From RYN-230 sp963711705 (GTDB lineage Bacteria; Actinomycetota; Actinomycetes; Streptosporangiales; Streptosporangiaceae), in NCBI GenBank assembly GCA_963711705.1, contig CAVQFM010000013.1, positions 372,001-436,000 on the forward strand: a stretch of DNA of 64,000 nt, given 5' to 3'. The translations under genes were made by a program, and so were the position numbers. This document shows, in pieces, positions 7,449-14,639 of the stretch (position 1 is the stretch's first letter; every line of letters starts with the position of its first letter). Below the pieces are notes generated by a model, which made no database searches, had not been told where the DNA came from, and saw only the letters and a list, made by a program, of their open reading frames with translations.

Positions 7449-8027
7449 TGCCTCGCCAAACCTTTGCCTTGTCTCACCCGGAACGCCGGGCTTCATCCAT
7501 CCAGCGATGCCGTCTCACGGGGTGACGGGGCACGCAGGCACGAAAACTCTTCTCCGGGAGGATTCCGCGAACGCCGCCGCTACTAACCTCGGTCACCACG
7601 CACCAAACCGGCCGTGACCTGGGCAAACGCTTCTCGTTACGCAACGCGATCACGACCCAGCTCTGTTCCTGTGACCAGGAACAGCACGCTGTGATCTCAG
7701 TCTCACTGGCGACCTGCCGGAAATTTCACTTCGCATCCCGTGCGCACCTCCGGGTTTGCGGAAGATCGCGACCAGTCGTGCTTTGTCCGTTGCGGAAGCA
7801 TACAGGCATCTAGCTGGCCCGACTACCGGATGCGACTACTTTCATACAGCCCCGGCCGCAATGCCGACATTCACTGACTTATTGCCCGAGAACCCATTAT
7901 CGGTATTGAACGGGACAAGCGGCCGCGACCCCGGGGGAGGGCGGTTAGCAGCGGCCGGCCCGGGCCACGCCGTGACGCCGGCCGGGCCCGGATGCGCTAG
8001 TCTGTGTCCGCCGGCTGGGCCGGCCCC
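7449..8027. other. intergenic region between ssgB and tRNA-Val(CAC)
   Basis: This 579-base gap is noticeably less GC-rich than the surroundings, above all around 7620-7920. It contains the ssgB upstream region, a 9-bp-arm inverted repeat at 7663-7684, a short quasi-palindrome TAACC-TC-GGTCA at 7584-7595 that faintly resembles a BldD-type site (spacing is one base short), and the tRNA promoter region. A 93-codon frame at 7756-8037 has no family resemblance and runs into the tRNA, so I do not count it as a gene. Confidence 0.6.
7663..7684. promoter_or_regulatory. 22-bp inverted repeat upstream of ssgB
   Basis: CTGTTCCTG and CAGGAACAG are perfect 9-bp arms around a TGAC spacer. At DNA level it resembles a dimeric regulator site; as RNA it would be a short hairpin. 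It lies about 215 bases upstream of the ssgB start and 340 bases before tRNA-Val(CAC). Confidence 0.45.
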
Positions 8028-8099
8028 GGGCGATTAGCTCAGTGGAAGAGCGCTACGTTCACACCGTAGAAGCCAGTGGTTCGAACCCACTATCGCCCA
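8028..8099 (+). tRNA. tRNA-Val(CAC)
   Basis: Complete cloverleaf: acceptor GGGCGAT/ATCGCCC with discriminator A at 8099, anticodon stem CTACG/CGTAG with loop TTCACAC (anticodon CAC), T arm CAGTGG-type stem with TTCGAAC loop. CCA is not encoded. A TAGTCT (7998-8003) about 25 bases upstream is a plausible -10. The next gene's GTG begins at 8101, one base past the mature 3' end. Confidence 0.97.
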
Positions 8100-8100
8100 C

Positions 8101-8589
8101 GTGGGTGAGGTGTGCGGCAAGTGGATGCCCAGGAAGCAGACGCACTGCGCGCGTGGTGCGGGGCATCCGCCGCCCTGCGCGTCACCCGAGGCGATGGAGG
8201 CCCAGCGCCAGCGCTCGGCTGACATCCGCCCGATGCGCGTCGTCCCTCCCGAGGACAAGGCCCGCTGGTACAGGGCGCACAAGTTCAACAGGTTCGGCAT
8301 CACCCCGGACAGGTTCAACCAGATGCTGGAGGAGCAGGGGAACGCCTGCGCCATCTGCGGCACGCTGTTCAGGGAAGACCAGCGGATCTGTTTCGACCAC
8401 GACCACACGTGCTGCCCCGTTCCGGCTAGCGGCCACACGAGATCATGCGGCAAGTGCCTGCGCGGGCTGCTGTGCGTCCGGTGCAACACCTGGCTCGGGT
8501 GGCTGGAGAAGTACGGCGGGACGGTCGCTACCTACCTGGAGCAGGGCCAGGCGCGAGGAATGTCTCAAGCAGGTGGGTACCGGAAATAG
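8101..8589 (+). CDS. recombination endonuclease VII-like HNH nuclease
   Basis: 162 residues, paralogous to the partial gene at 1-525. Zinc pairs are CAIC (83-86) and CVRC (125-128), catalytic DHDH is at 99-102, and the N-terminal Cys-rich block CGKWMP...C16...C26 matches the paralogue. Because CGKWMP is conserved, translation must start at GTG 8101 or GTG 8110; upstream the frame enters the tRNA T arm and meets a TAG in the D arm (8035-8037). No room exists for a Shine-Dalgarno leader, so the mRNA is either leaderless after tRNA 3' processing or uses sequence within the tRNA. The target of the nuclease is unknown. A hairpin at 8631 closes the unit. Confidence 0.9.
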   Translation: MGEVCGKWMPRKQTHCARGAGHPPPCASPEAMEAQRQRSADIRPMRVVPPEDKARWYRAHKFNRFGITPDRFNQMLEEQGNACAICGTLFREDQRICFDHDHTCCPVPASGHTRSCGKCLRGLLCVRCNTWLGWLEKYGGTVATYLEQGQARGMSQAGGYRK

Positions 8590-8630
8590 CGCTCTGACCT
8601 GCGGGCAGCCTCGGAGCCATGACGCAGCTC

Positions 8631-8655
8631 AGCCCCGGCACCGGCCGGGGCTTCC
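8631..8655 (+). terminator. hairpin after the endonuclease gene
   Basis: AGCCCCGGC and GCCGGGGCT form a 9-bp stem around ACCG, followed by TTCC. It lies 42 bases past the endonuclease stop and before the convergent ltrA gene, where a terminator is expected. The T-tract is short. Confidence 0.5.
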
Positions 8656-8688
8656 GCGTTCCTGGGCCAGTGGCCCGCCTGACCGGGC

Positions 8689-9834
8689 TCAGCTGGTGGC
8701 GCGGTGGGCGGCCGCGAGGTGGTAGGTCAGCAGCAGGGCGACCAGCACGACCATGATCACGATGCTGCCCGGCAGGGTGAGCGCGGGGGTGGCCAGCGCG
8801 GCGGCCAGGATCAGCGCGGCGGTGAGGAACGTCAGCCCGACGGCCGCGGGTTCGCCCGCCCGGGTGCTGATCAGCACCAGCACGACCAGGTACACGGCGA
8901 CCGGGATGGCCACGGTGAACGCCGCGAAGGCCGGGGTGACGCTGGTGTCGTGGACGAGAGTGCCGATCGCGACCTGCAGCCCGGCCCCGAGGGCCGCGAC
9001 GGCCGCGAAGATCAGGTAGTGGGCCAGCGCCCACACGAACGTCCAGGCCAGCGACTGGCGGATCTCGTCGGCGGCGGAGTGCTTGAAATACGACCACCAC
9101 AGCGCGAAGACCAGCAGCAGCCCGGCGGCGGCCGTGGTGAGCAGGCCGGCCGAGGCCCGGCTGTCGTCCACCGCCTGCTGCACCGCGGTGGCGATCACCG
9201 CGACGACCTCCCCGAGCACGATGATGGTGAACCCGCCGTACCGTTCGGTGATGTGGCCCGGGTGCCACGGCGTTTGCCGGCCGCGGAACTCGGCCCAGGC
9301 CGGTACCGCCATTTCGGCTATTGCCAGCACCAGGAACCCGGCTGGCCGGGCCGCAGCGGGCAGGTAGAGCCAGCCGATCCAGCACAGCTGGACCACGCTG
9401 ATGCCGGCCGCGTAGCGCAGTGTGCCGGCCCGGCCTTCTGGATGGCCGCGGGCGGCGCGCAGCCACTGGGCCACCAGGGCCAGCCGCATGATCACGTAGC
9501 CGGCCACGACCGTGCGGAAGTCGAAGTGCTCGGCCGCGGCCGGTATCCCGGCCGCGAACACCAGCACGCCTGCCATCTGCAGCAACGTCAGCAGCCGGTA
9601 GGGCACGTCGTCGGTGTCGTACGCGGAGGCGAACCAGGTGAAGTTCACCCACGCCCACCACAGCCCGAAGAACACCGCCGCGTAACCGGTCAGCGCGTGG
9701 CCGGCCTGCCCGTGGCCCAGTGCGTCATGCAGCTCGATGCCCGCCCGGGCCACCGCGACCACGAACGTCAGGTCGAACAGCAGCTCCAGCGGTGTGGAGG
9801 CCCGGTGCTCCTCGCCGGGATCGCGCCCGGACAT
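8689..9834 (-). CDS. low temperature requirement protein A (LtrA) family membrane protein
   Basis: 381 residues starting MSGRDPGEEHRASTPLELLFDL, the conserved LtrA family opening; an in-frame GTG about 14 codons upstream is an alternative start. About ten to twelve hydrophobic segments follow (for example YAAVFFGLWWAWVNF, IIVLGEVVAVIATAV, IVIMVVLVALLLTYHLAA), so it is a polytopic membrane protein. The ERYGGFTIIVLGE motif is typical of the family, first noted in Listeria growth at low temperature; the molecular function is unknown. The long frame that continues upstream to 11049 is not coding. The gene is convergent with the endonuclease unit. Confidence 0.9.
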   Translation of the reverse strand: MSGRDPGEEHRASTPLELLFDLTFVVAVARAGIELHDALGHGQAGHALTGYAAVFFGLWWAWVNFTWFASAYDTDDVPYRLLTLLQMAGVLVFAAGIPAAAEHFDFRTVVAGYVIMRLALVAQWLRAARGHPEGRAGTLRYAAGISVVQLCWIGWLYLPAAARPAGFLVLAIAEMAVPAWAEFRGRQTPWHPGHITERYGGFTIIVLGEVVAVIATAVQQAVDDSRASAGLLTTAAAGLLLVFALWWSYFKHSAADEIRQSLAWTFVWALAHYLIFAAVAALGAGLQVAIGTLVHDTSVTPAFAAFTVAIPVAVYLVVLVLISTRAGEPAAVGLTFLTAALILAAALATPALTLPGSIVIMVVLVALLLTYHLAAAHRATS

Positions 9835-9998
9835 CCGCCGCACCCACGGCCGCGGGCGCGCCGCAGGCCCGCTCACCCCGCGCCCCCGGCACAGGCCAAA
9901 GTGACCCCCATCTCCACGTTCTACCAGCCATCGCTGGCTCAGTCCCAGCGGCACAAGCCGGCCTGCACCGGCTTTGCGGGCCCGGTCTTCCCAGTCCG

Positions 9999-10517
9999 CT
10001 ACCCGCGGACGACGCGCAGCCACACGTCCGCTGTGGCCCGGCCGCGGACCGCGCGCAGGTCCCAGCAGCCGGGGCGGGTGAAGACATAGCCGGCGCCCCA
10101 CTCCTGGCCCGGCTTGTGCCAGGTGCTGCTGCCATGCTCGGCCGGGCCCCAGGCCGGCCTGCCTGCGGTGCCGGCCGGGCCGAGCACGGCCAGCCGCAGC
10201 AGCCCGGTGCCGGTCATCCGCCAGACGATCTTCTCCTGGTCGCCGGCCCGGGCCAGTCCCGGGTGCGCGAACATCAGCAGCCCCCACAGCGAGGCGCCGT
10301 GGCCAGTGCCCTCGACCTCCGGGATGCCCCAGCGGGTGGTGGTCAGCGGGGAGGCCGGGCGGCAGCCGGGCGCGCCCAGCGGGCCGCCGGTCAGCCGCGG
10401 GGTGGCGGTCGCCGGCCGGGCCGTCGGGCCTGCTGGCCGGGCCGGGCCCGCGGAGCATCCGGCCAGCCCGGCGATGAGCAGCAGCGCCAGCGCAGCCAGC
10501 ACAGGACGGCCCGTCAC
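9999..10517 (-). CDS. putative lipoprotein
   Basis: 172 residues. The N-terminus has an Arg4 followed by a hydrophobic stretch and a lipobox LAGC ending at Cys21, so the protein should be lipid-anchored on the outer face of the membrane after SPase II cleavage. A Pro/Ala/Thr-rich linker (22-45) leads to a compact domain with four aromatic-rich segments and two Cys (C52, C151) that could form a disulfide. I do not recognise the domain. It lies between ltrA and a DoxX-like gene on the same strand, but gaps of 84-165 bases do not prove an operon. Confidence 0.72.
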   Translation of the reverse strand: MTGRPVLAALALLLIAGLAGCSAGPARPAGPTARPATATPRLTGGPLGAPGCRPASPLTTTRWGIPEVEGTGHGASLWGLLMFAHPGLARAGDQEKIVWRMTGTGLLRLAVLGPAGTAGRPAWGPAEHGSSTWHKPGQEWGAGYVFTRPGCWDLRAVRGRATADVWLRVVRG

Positions 10518-10601
10518 AGCCGGATTGTCCGCCGCCGGCCAGCGCTCGGCAAGCCGGGCCGCGACCGCGCTTGCCCGGGGACGCCGTGGCCGGTGGCGGC
10601 G

Positions 10602-11270
10602 CTAGCCAGCCGGCCGCAGGGAGCTGAGCTGCTGGCCGGCCCGGGCCCGGGCCCGGCGGGCCTTGCGCGCGCCGGCCCGGCCCGCCCGGGCCCGGACGGC
10701 GTCCGCCCGGGCCAGCACGGTGTCCGCCCGGGCCCGGGCCAGGTCGGCCGTGCCCTGGGCCTTGCCGATCCGGGCGCCGACCTTGCTGGAGGCCTTCGCG
10801 GTCCGGGTGGCCAGCGTCACGTCGTGCCGGGCGGCCGCCACCGCGTGACGGCCCCGCCAGGCCAGCGATGGGTTCCCGCTGGTGTCCGCGGCCGCGATGA
10901 GCAGGCCGCCGAGCACGGCGAGGTTCTTCAGGAAGTGGATGCGGTGCTGGGCGCGGGTCTGCTGATCCTCGTGTTCCCAGTAGCGGTGCCCGGCCAGGGT
11001 GGTGGGCACCAGGCTGCCCGCCAGCACCGTCGCGGCTAGCCGCGGCCACACGCCCAGCGCCAGCATGGAGCCCGCGACGACCTGCACGGCGCCGTTGAGC
11101 CGCACCGTGTCCTCGGTCTCCGCGGGCAGGACCGGCACGCGCTCCCTGAGCGACCGCACCACCGGCTCGGCGCGCTGTGCGACCTTTTCCGGGTGACGCA
11201 CCGTGTCATATCCCTGGATGATGAAAACGGCCGCCAGCATTGGGCGGGCGATAGCTCTCAGCACAGCCAT
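10602..11270 (-). CDS. DoxX family membrane protein with Ala/Arg-rich tail
   Basis: 222 residues from MAVLRAIARPMLAAVFIIQG; GAGG is seven bases before this ATG. Residues 1-140 match DoxX: four membrane segments, with RPMLAAVFIIQGYDTVRHP and LNGAVQVVAGSMLALG blocks. DoxX proteins are linked to redox and thiol stress in mycobacteria. The last 80 residues are a highly charged repeat of Ala and Arg (ARADTVLARADAVRARAGRAGARKARR), probably cytoplasmic and unusual for the family. The gene is divergent from the ABC transporter at 11338. Confidence 0.85.
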   Translation of the reverse strand: MAVLRAIARPMLAAVFIIQGYDTVRHPEKVAQRAEPVVRSLRERVPVLPAETEDTVRLNGAVQVVAGSMLALGVWPRLAATVLAGSLVPTTLAGHRYWEHEDQQTRAQHRIHFLKNLAVLGGLLIAAADTSGNPSLAWRGRHAVAAARHDVTLATRTAKASSKVGARIGKAQGTADLARARADTVLARADAVRARAGRAGARKARRARARAGQQLSSLRPAG

Positions 11271-11337
11271 GGCCGCCTCATGCCCAGCCGTACGGGCTTC
11301 TAACACCGGCAGCCCGGCGGTGTGGTGAACTCAGACC

Positions 11338-12033
11338 GTGCCGACCGCGGATCCGCTCCCTCTGCTCACGCTGTCCGGCGTCAGCCGCCGCTACGGTGAG
11401 CGCCACGCGCTGCTGCCCATCGACCTCACGGTGGCCGCCGGGTGGTGCGTGGCCGTGCTCGGCGCGAACGGCTCCGGCAAGTCCACGCTGCTGCGCATCG
11501 CCGCGGGCCGGGACGCGCCGAGCACCGGCCTGGTCAGCTACGCCGGCCGCCGGCTCACCGCGGACGACCCGGTGGTGCGCACCGAGATAGCCGTGGTCGG
11601 CGACATGGTCAGCGCCTACCCGGACCTGACCGTCCGGGAGCACCTGCTGCTGGTCGCGGTGGCGCACGGGGCGGGCCGCGACGCCGGGTCACTGGCCGAC
11701 CGGGCGCTCCAGGAGTGCCGCCTGGACGATCACGCCGACGCACTGCCACCGTCGCTGTCCAGCGGCCAGCAGCAGGCGCTGCACCTGGCCGCGGTGCTGG
11801 TCCGGCCGCGCCGGCTGCTGGTGCTGGACGAACCGGAGCAGCGGCTGGACCCGGCGGCCCGCCGCTGGCTGGCGGGCCTGCTGCTGGCCGAGAAGAGCGC
11901 CGGGGCCGCGCTGCTGGTGGCCACCCACCACGCGGAACTGGCTACGGTCGTGGCCGACCACGTCATCGTGCTGAGCGACGGCGCGGTCACCGCCGAGGGC
12001 CGCCCCGAGGTGGCACTGGCGGAACTCCCGTGA
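11338..12033 (+). CDS. ABC transporter ATP-binding protein
   Basis: 231 residues, GTG start. Walker A GANGSGKST is at 42-50, signature LSSGQQQ at 140-146, Walker B LLVLDEP at 160-166 and the switch histidine at about 197 (ATHH). The Q-loop region is short and lacks a clear substrate hint. It is the energising subunit for the membrane protein encoded by the next gene, whose GTG overlaps its stop codon (GTGA), indicating translational coupling. The exported or imported substrate is unknown; the pairing resembles small two-gene exporters of actinobacteria. Confidence 0.9.
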   Translation: MPTADPLPLLTLSGVSRRYGERHALLPIDLTVAAGWCVAVLGANGSGKSTLLRIAAGRDAPSTGLVSYAGRRLTADDPVVRTEIAVVGDMVSAYPDLTVREHLLLVAVAHGAGRDAGSLADRALQECRLDDHADALPPSLSSGQQQALHLAAVLVRPRRLLVLDEPEQRLDPAARRWLAGLLLAEKSAGAALLVATHHAELATVVADHVIVLSDGAVTAEGRPEVALAELP

Positions 12034-14213
12034 CCGTCACCAGTGGCCCGATCACGGTCCCGGACAGCACCGGGGCGACCATCGCGCTGCTCCGCGACCT
12101 GCGCCGGGGCCGTGGCCGGAAGCAGGCGGCCAGCATCGCGTTCTGGATCTACCTGGTCGCGTTCACCGCGGCCGTGTACGGCGGCTCGCTGATCGCCGCC
12201 GCCTACCGCGCGGTGCGGCACCCGCCGCCCGCCACCCCGGCGGCCGGGCAGGTGCTGCACGCCGCGCCCGCTGGGCTGGCCGCGCTGGCGCTGCTGCTCC
12301 TGCTGGTGCTGGTGCGTGACGCGCTGTGGCGCGGCCCGGTCACCGTGCCGCAGGCCACGGTGGACTGGCTGCTGGACACGCCGGTGGACCGCGGCCGGCT
12401 GCTGCGGCCCCGGTTCCGGCTGTCGGCAGCGGGCACCACGGTGGCGGGTGCGGCGGTCGGCATCGTGCCCGCCGCGGCCCTGGTGGCCGCCGGGCTGGGC
12501 GGCCACGGCAGCGGGGACGTGCTCCGGCTGACCGGCGCGGCGGTCGCGTCGGTGGCCCTGCTGTTCGCGCTCGGCACCGCCGCGGCCGCCCTGATCGAGC
12601 GGTACCCGCAGGCCGGGCGGTGGGTGCGCGCGGCCACCCCGGCCGTGCTGGCCGTGGCCGGGCTGCTCGGCGGGCTGGCCGCCTGGGCGGCGCTGGGCCG
12701 GCCGCCCGCCGTGCTCAGCGCGGTCGCGCTGTGGTCCGGCCCGTGGGGCTGGTCGGCCCAGCCGGTGGCCGCCGCCGCGGGCCACGCGGTCAGCGGCGGG
12801 GCCGGGCTGGGCAGCATCGGGGTGAGCACGTGGTGGCCGCTGGCCACGGCGCTGCTCGCGGTGGCGGCGCTGGCCGCACTGGCCGCCGCGGACCGGGCGG
12901 CCGCCGGGGTCAGCGGCAGTGTGCTGCGGGCCCGGGCGGCGGCCATCGGCGCGATGTCGGCGGCCGCGCTGAGCATGAACACCCGGGGGGTGGCCGCGGC
13001 GTACCGGGGTGCCACCGGGACCCGGCGGACCGTCTTCCGGCTCCGCCCGCCACGGCGGCGCTGGCTGGTACTGCTGTGGCGCGACCTGCTCGCGATAGCC
13101 CGGGCCCCGGCCCGGCTGGCCGCCGCGGTGACGGTGGCCGTGGCCGCGGCCGGCCTGATGGTGCTGGCCACCCGGGCCCGGCACGTGTCCCTGGTGCCGG
13201 TGGCCTGCGCGCTCACCCTCGGCTACCTGGCCGCGGCCTGGCTGTGCGAGGGGGCCAGGCTGGACGCCGACGACCCGCGCCGCTCGGTGCCGCTGCCCTT
13301 CCGGTTCGCGTCCCTGGCCTGGTGGCACGCGGCCGCGCCGGTGGCGATCCTGCTGGCCGCCGCGGGCGTGCCGGTGCTGGTGGCGTGCGTGCTGGCGGGC
13401 GACCCCCGGCCGCTGGCCCTGCTGGTGGTGACCGTCCCGGTGCTGGTGGCGGGCGCGCTGCTGAACGTGTTCCGCGCCCCGCTCACCCCGGACCTGTTCA
13501 TGGGCTTCGACACCCCGGTCGGCAACACCGCGGCCATCAGCATCGTGATCTGGGTGGCCCTGGGCCCGCTGCTCTCGGTCGGGCCGATGACCGTGCTGCT
13601 GTCCCGGGCGGTCAGCTCACCCGGCAGCGGCCCGCTGACCACCGCCGTCGTCATCGGCGCCGGGCTGGCCGTGGGCCTGGGCGGCTACGCGGCCCACCGG
13701 GCCTGGCTGCGGCCGGCTGACGGCGTGGCGGGTAGGGTCGGCACGGGCGGGCCAACAGGAGAGCAGATGAGCGAGACAGCAAGCTCCGGCCCGGGCCGGA
13801 TCGTGGTCGGCGTGGACGGGTCGGTCGGCTCGGAGCACGCGCTGCGCTGGGCGGCCCGGCAGGCCGAGCTGACCGGGGCGGCCCTGGAGATCATCATCGG
13901 CTGGCAGTACCCGGCGTTCTTCGGCTGGGCGCCCGCCGGGCCCGACGAGGTCGACTTCGCCAAGATCGCCGGGGAGACGCTCAGCGCCGCGGTCAGCGAC
14001 GTGTTCGGCCCGCAGCCGCCGGGCTGGGTGTCCACCCGGGTCATCGAGGGCTACCCGGCCCAGGTCCTGGTGGACGCGTCCGCCGGGGCCGACCTGCTGG
14101 TGGTGGGCAACCGCGGCCACGGCGGGTTCGCGGACGTGCTGCTCGGGTCGGTCAGCACGTTCTGCGTGCACCACGCGCGCTGCCCGGTCACGGTGATCCG
14201 GCCGGCCGGCTGA
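12030..14213 (+). CDS. ABC permease-like membrane protein (DUF6297 type) reading in frame into a UspA domain
   Basis: The frame starting at GTG 12030 (overlapping the ATPase stop) stays open for 727 residues. Residues 1-560 are a polytopic membrane protein with about twelve hydrophobic segments, of the DUF6297 type as I judge it, usually found next to an ATPase like this one. No stop separates it from a universal stress protein domain at 580-727 (VVGVDGSVGSEHALRWAARQ; nucleotide-binding GNRGHGGFADVLLGS). The stress protein also has its own ATG at 13767 with an AGGAGAG site, so it may be made separately. Either the permease carries a natural cytosolic UspA domain, or a stop codon was lost or mis-sequenced. 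Confidence 0.8.
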   Translation: MTVTSGPITVPDSTGATIALLRDLRRGRGRKQAASIAFWIYLVAFTAAVYGGSLIAAAYRAVRHPPPATPAAGQVLHAAPAGLAALALLLLLVLVRDALWRGPVTVPQATVDWLLDTPVDRGRLLRPRFRLSAAGTTVAGAAVGIVPAAALVAAGLGGHGSGDVLRLTGAAVASVALLFALGTAAAALIERYPQAGRWVRAATPAVLAVAGLLGGLAAWAALGRPPAVLSAVALWSGPWGWSAQPVAAAAGHAVSGGAGLGSIGVSTWWPLATALLAVAALAALAAADRAAAGVSGSVLRARAAAIGAMSAAALSMNTRGVAAAYRGATGTRRTVFRLRPPRRRWLVLLWRDLLAIARAPARLAAAVTVAVAAAGLMVLATRARHVSLVPVACALTLGYLAAAWLCEGARLDADDPRRSVPLPFRFASLAWWHAAAPVAILLAAAGVPVLVACVLAGDPRPLALLVVTVPVLVAGALLNVFRAPLTPDLFMGFDTPVGNTAAISIVIWVALGPLLSVGPMTVLLSRAVSSPGSGPLTTAVVIGAGLAVGLGGYAAHRAWLRPADGVAGRVGTGGPTGEQMSETASSGPGRIVVGVDGSVGSEHALRWAARQAELTGAALEIIIGWQYPAFFGWAPAGPDEVDFAKIAGETLSAAVSDVFGPQPPGWVSTRVIEGYPAQVLVDASAGADLLVVGNRGHGGFADVLLGSVSTFCVHHARCPVTVIRPAG
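13767..14213 (+). CDS. universal stress protein (UspA family), internal start
   Basis: 148 residues if translated alone from ATG 13767, which has AGGAGAG at 13757-13763 just upstream and a TAGGGT (13732-13737) that could be a -10 element. The sequence is a complete UspA domain: VVGVDGSVGSEHAL at the first strand, and the ATP-binding G-2X-G-9X-G(S/T) pattern in GNRGHGGFADVLLGSVS. Universal stress proteins bind ATP or cAMP and respond to starvation and redox stress. Same frame as the preceding permease, without an intervening stop, so both stand-alone and fused products are possible. Confidence 0.8.
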   Translation: MSETASSGPGRIVVGVDGSVGSEHALRWAARQAELTGAALEIIIGWQYPAFFGWAPAGPDEVDFAKIAGETLSAAVSDVFGPQPPGWVSTRVIEGYPAQVLVDASAGADLLVVGNRGHGGFADVLLGSVSTFCVHHARCPVTVIRPAG

Positions 14214-14571
14214 CCGGCGGGCCACCGTGTGCCCGTCCGGGCGGGCCGGCTGAGGTATCGGCCGGAACGACCACCTCGTAGTGCGCGGACTCGTGGTCGA
14301 AGCGGCTGAGCAGCTGGCGCGCGGCGGGCGGTACCACGGCCGTGTGCCCGCCCGGCCCGGCGAACGCTTCCACCGCGGCCCAGTCGGGGAAGCTCATGAT
14401 GGTGACGAACTCCACCTCATCCTCGCCGCTGGGGCGGCGCAGCAGCCGCGGCCCGCGGACGCCCGCGATCCCGCGGCCGGCGATCCCCGGGGCGATCTCA
14501 CGTTCCAGCAGCTGCTGGTATGCGTCGGCGTTTGCGCTGCTCGTCCAGCCGCGCCAGATCCGGTTGATCAT
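14188..14571 (-). CDS. antibiotic biosynthesis monooxygenase (ABM) domain protein
   Basis: 127 residues from MINRIWRGWTSSANADAYQQ, with a strong GAGGAGG eight bases before the ATG. The ABM ferredoxin-like fold is indicated by the first strand (INRIWRGWT), the EIAPGIAGRGIAGVRG helix-strand and FVTIMSFPDWAAVEAFAG. Such proteins include cofactor-less quinone-forming monooxygenases and heme-degrading enzymes; the substrate is not evident. The C-terminus is a low-complexity tail that overlaps the convergent UspA gene by 26 bases. It is divergent from a MarR regulator with a perfect palindrome between them, so the regulator probably controls it. Confidence 0.8.
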   Translation of the reverse strand: MINRIWRGWTSSANADAYQQLLEREIAPGIAGRGIAGVRGPRLLRRPSGEDEVEFVTIMSFPDWAAVEAFAGPGGHTAVVPPAARQLLSRFDHESAHYEVVVPADTSAGPPGRAHGGPPVSRPAGSP

Positions 14572-14621
14572 GTCCGCCTCCTCGGCAGCGCCTCGAACCA
14601 TATGACAGCTCACTGCTACTT

Positions 14622-14637
14622 TGACAGTATACTGTCA
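14622..14637. promoter_or_regulatory. perfect 16-bp palindrome, likely MarR operator
   Basis: TGACAGTATACTGTCA is its own reverse complement. It overlaps TATACT (14628-14633), a good -10 placed seven bases before the marR ATG, so repressor binding would block that promoter. A further TGACAG half-site is at 14603-14608. The position between divergent ABM and MarR genes is the normal place for a MarR autoregulatory site. Confidence 0.7.
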
Positions 14638-14639
14638 TT

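Noticed and set aside
7756..8037. 93-codon frame before tRNA-Val(CAC)
   Set aside because: No family resemblance, no Shine-Dalgarno site, and it runs into the tRNA gene.
1..8652. A single mobile element bounded by the two endonuclease genes
   Set aside because: The genes between them (hutH, ssgB, ECF sigma factor) look chromosomal, and no integrase, transposase or att-like direct repeats are visible.
8689..11049. 786-codon minus-strand frame spanning LtrA and upstream sequence
   Set aside because: Only the part from 9834 down encodes LtrA; the rest is an Ala/Gly/Arg/Pro-rich shadow lying over a lipoprotein gene and the DoxX gene.
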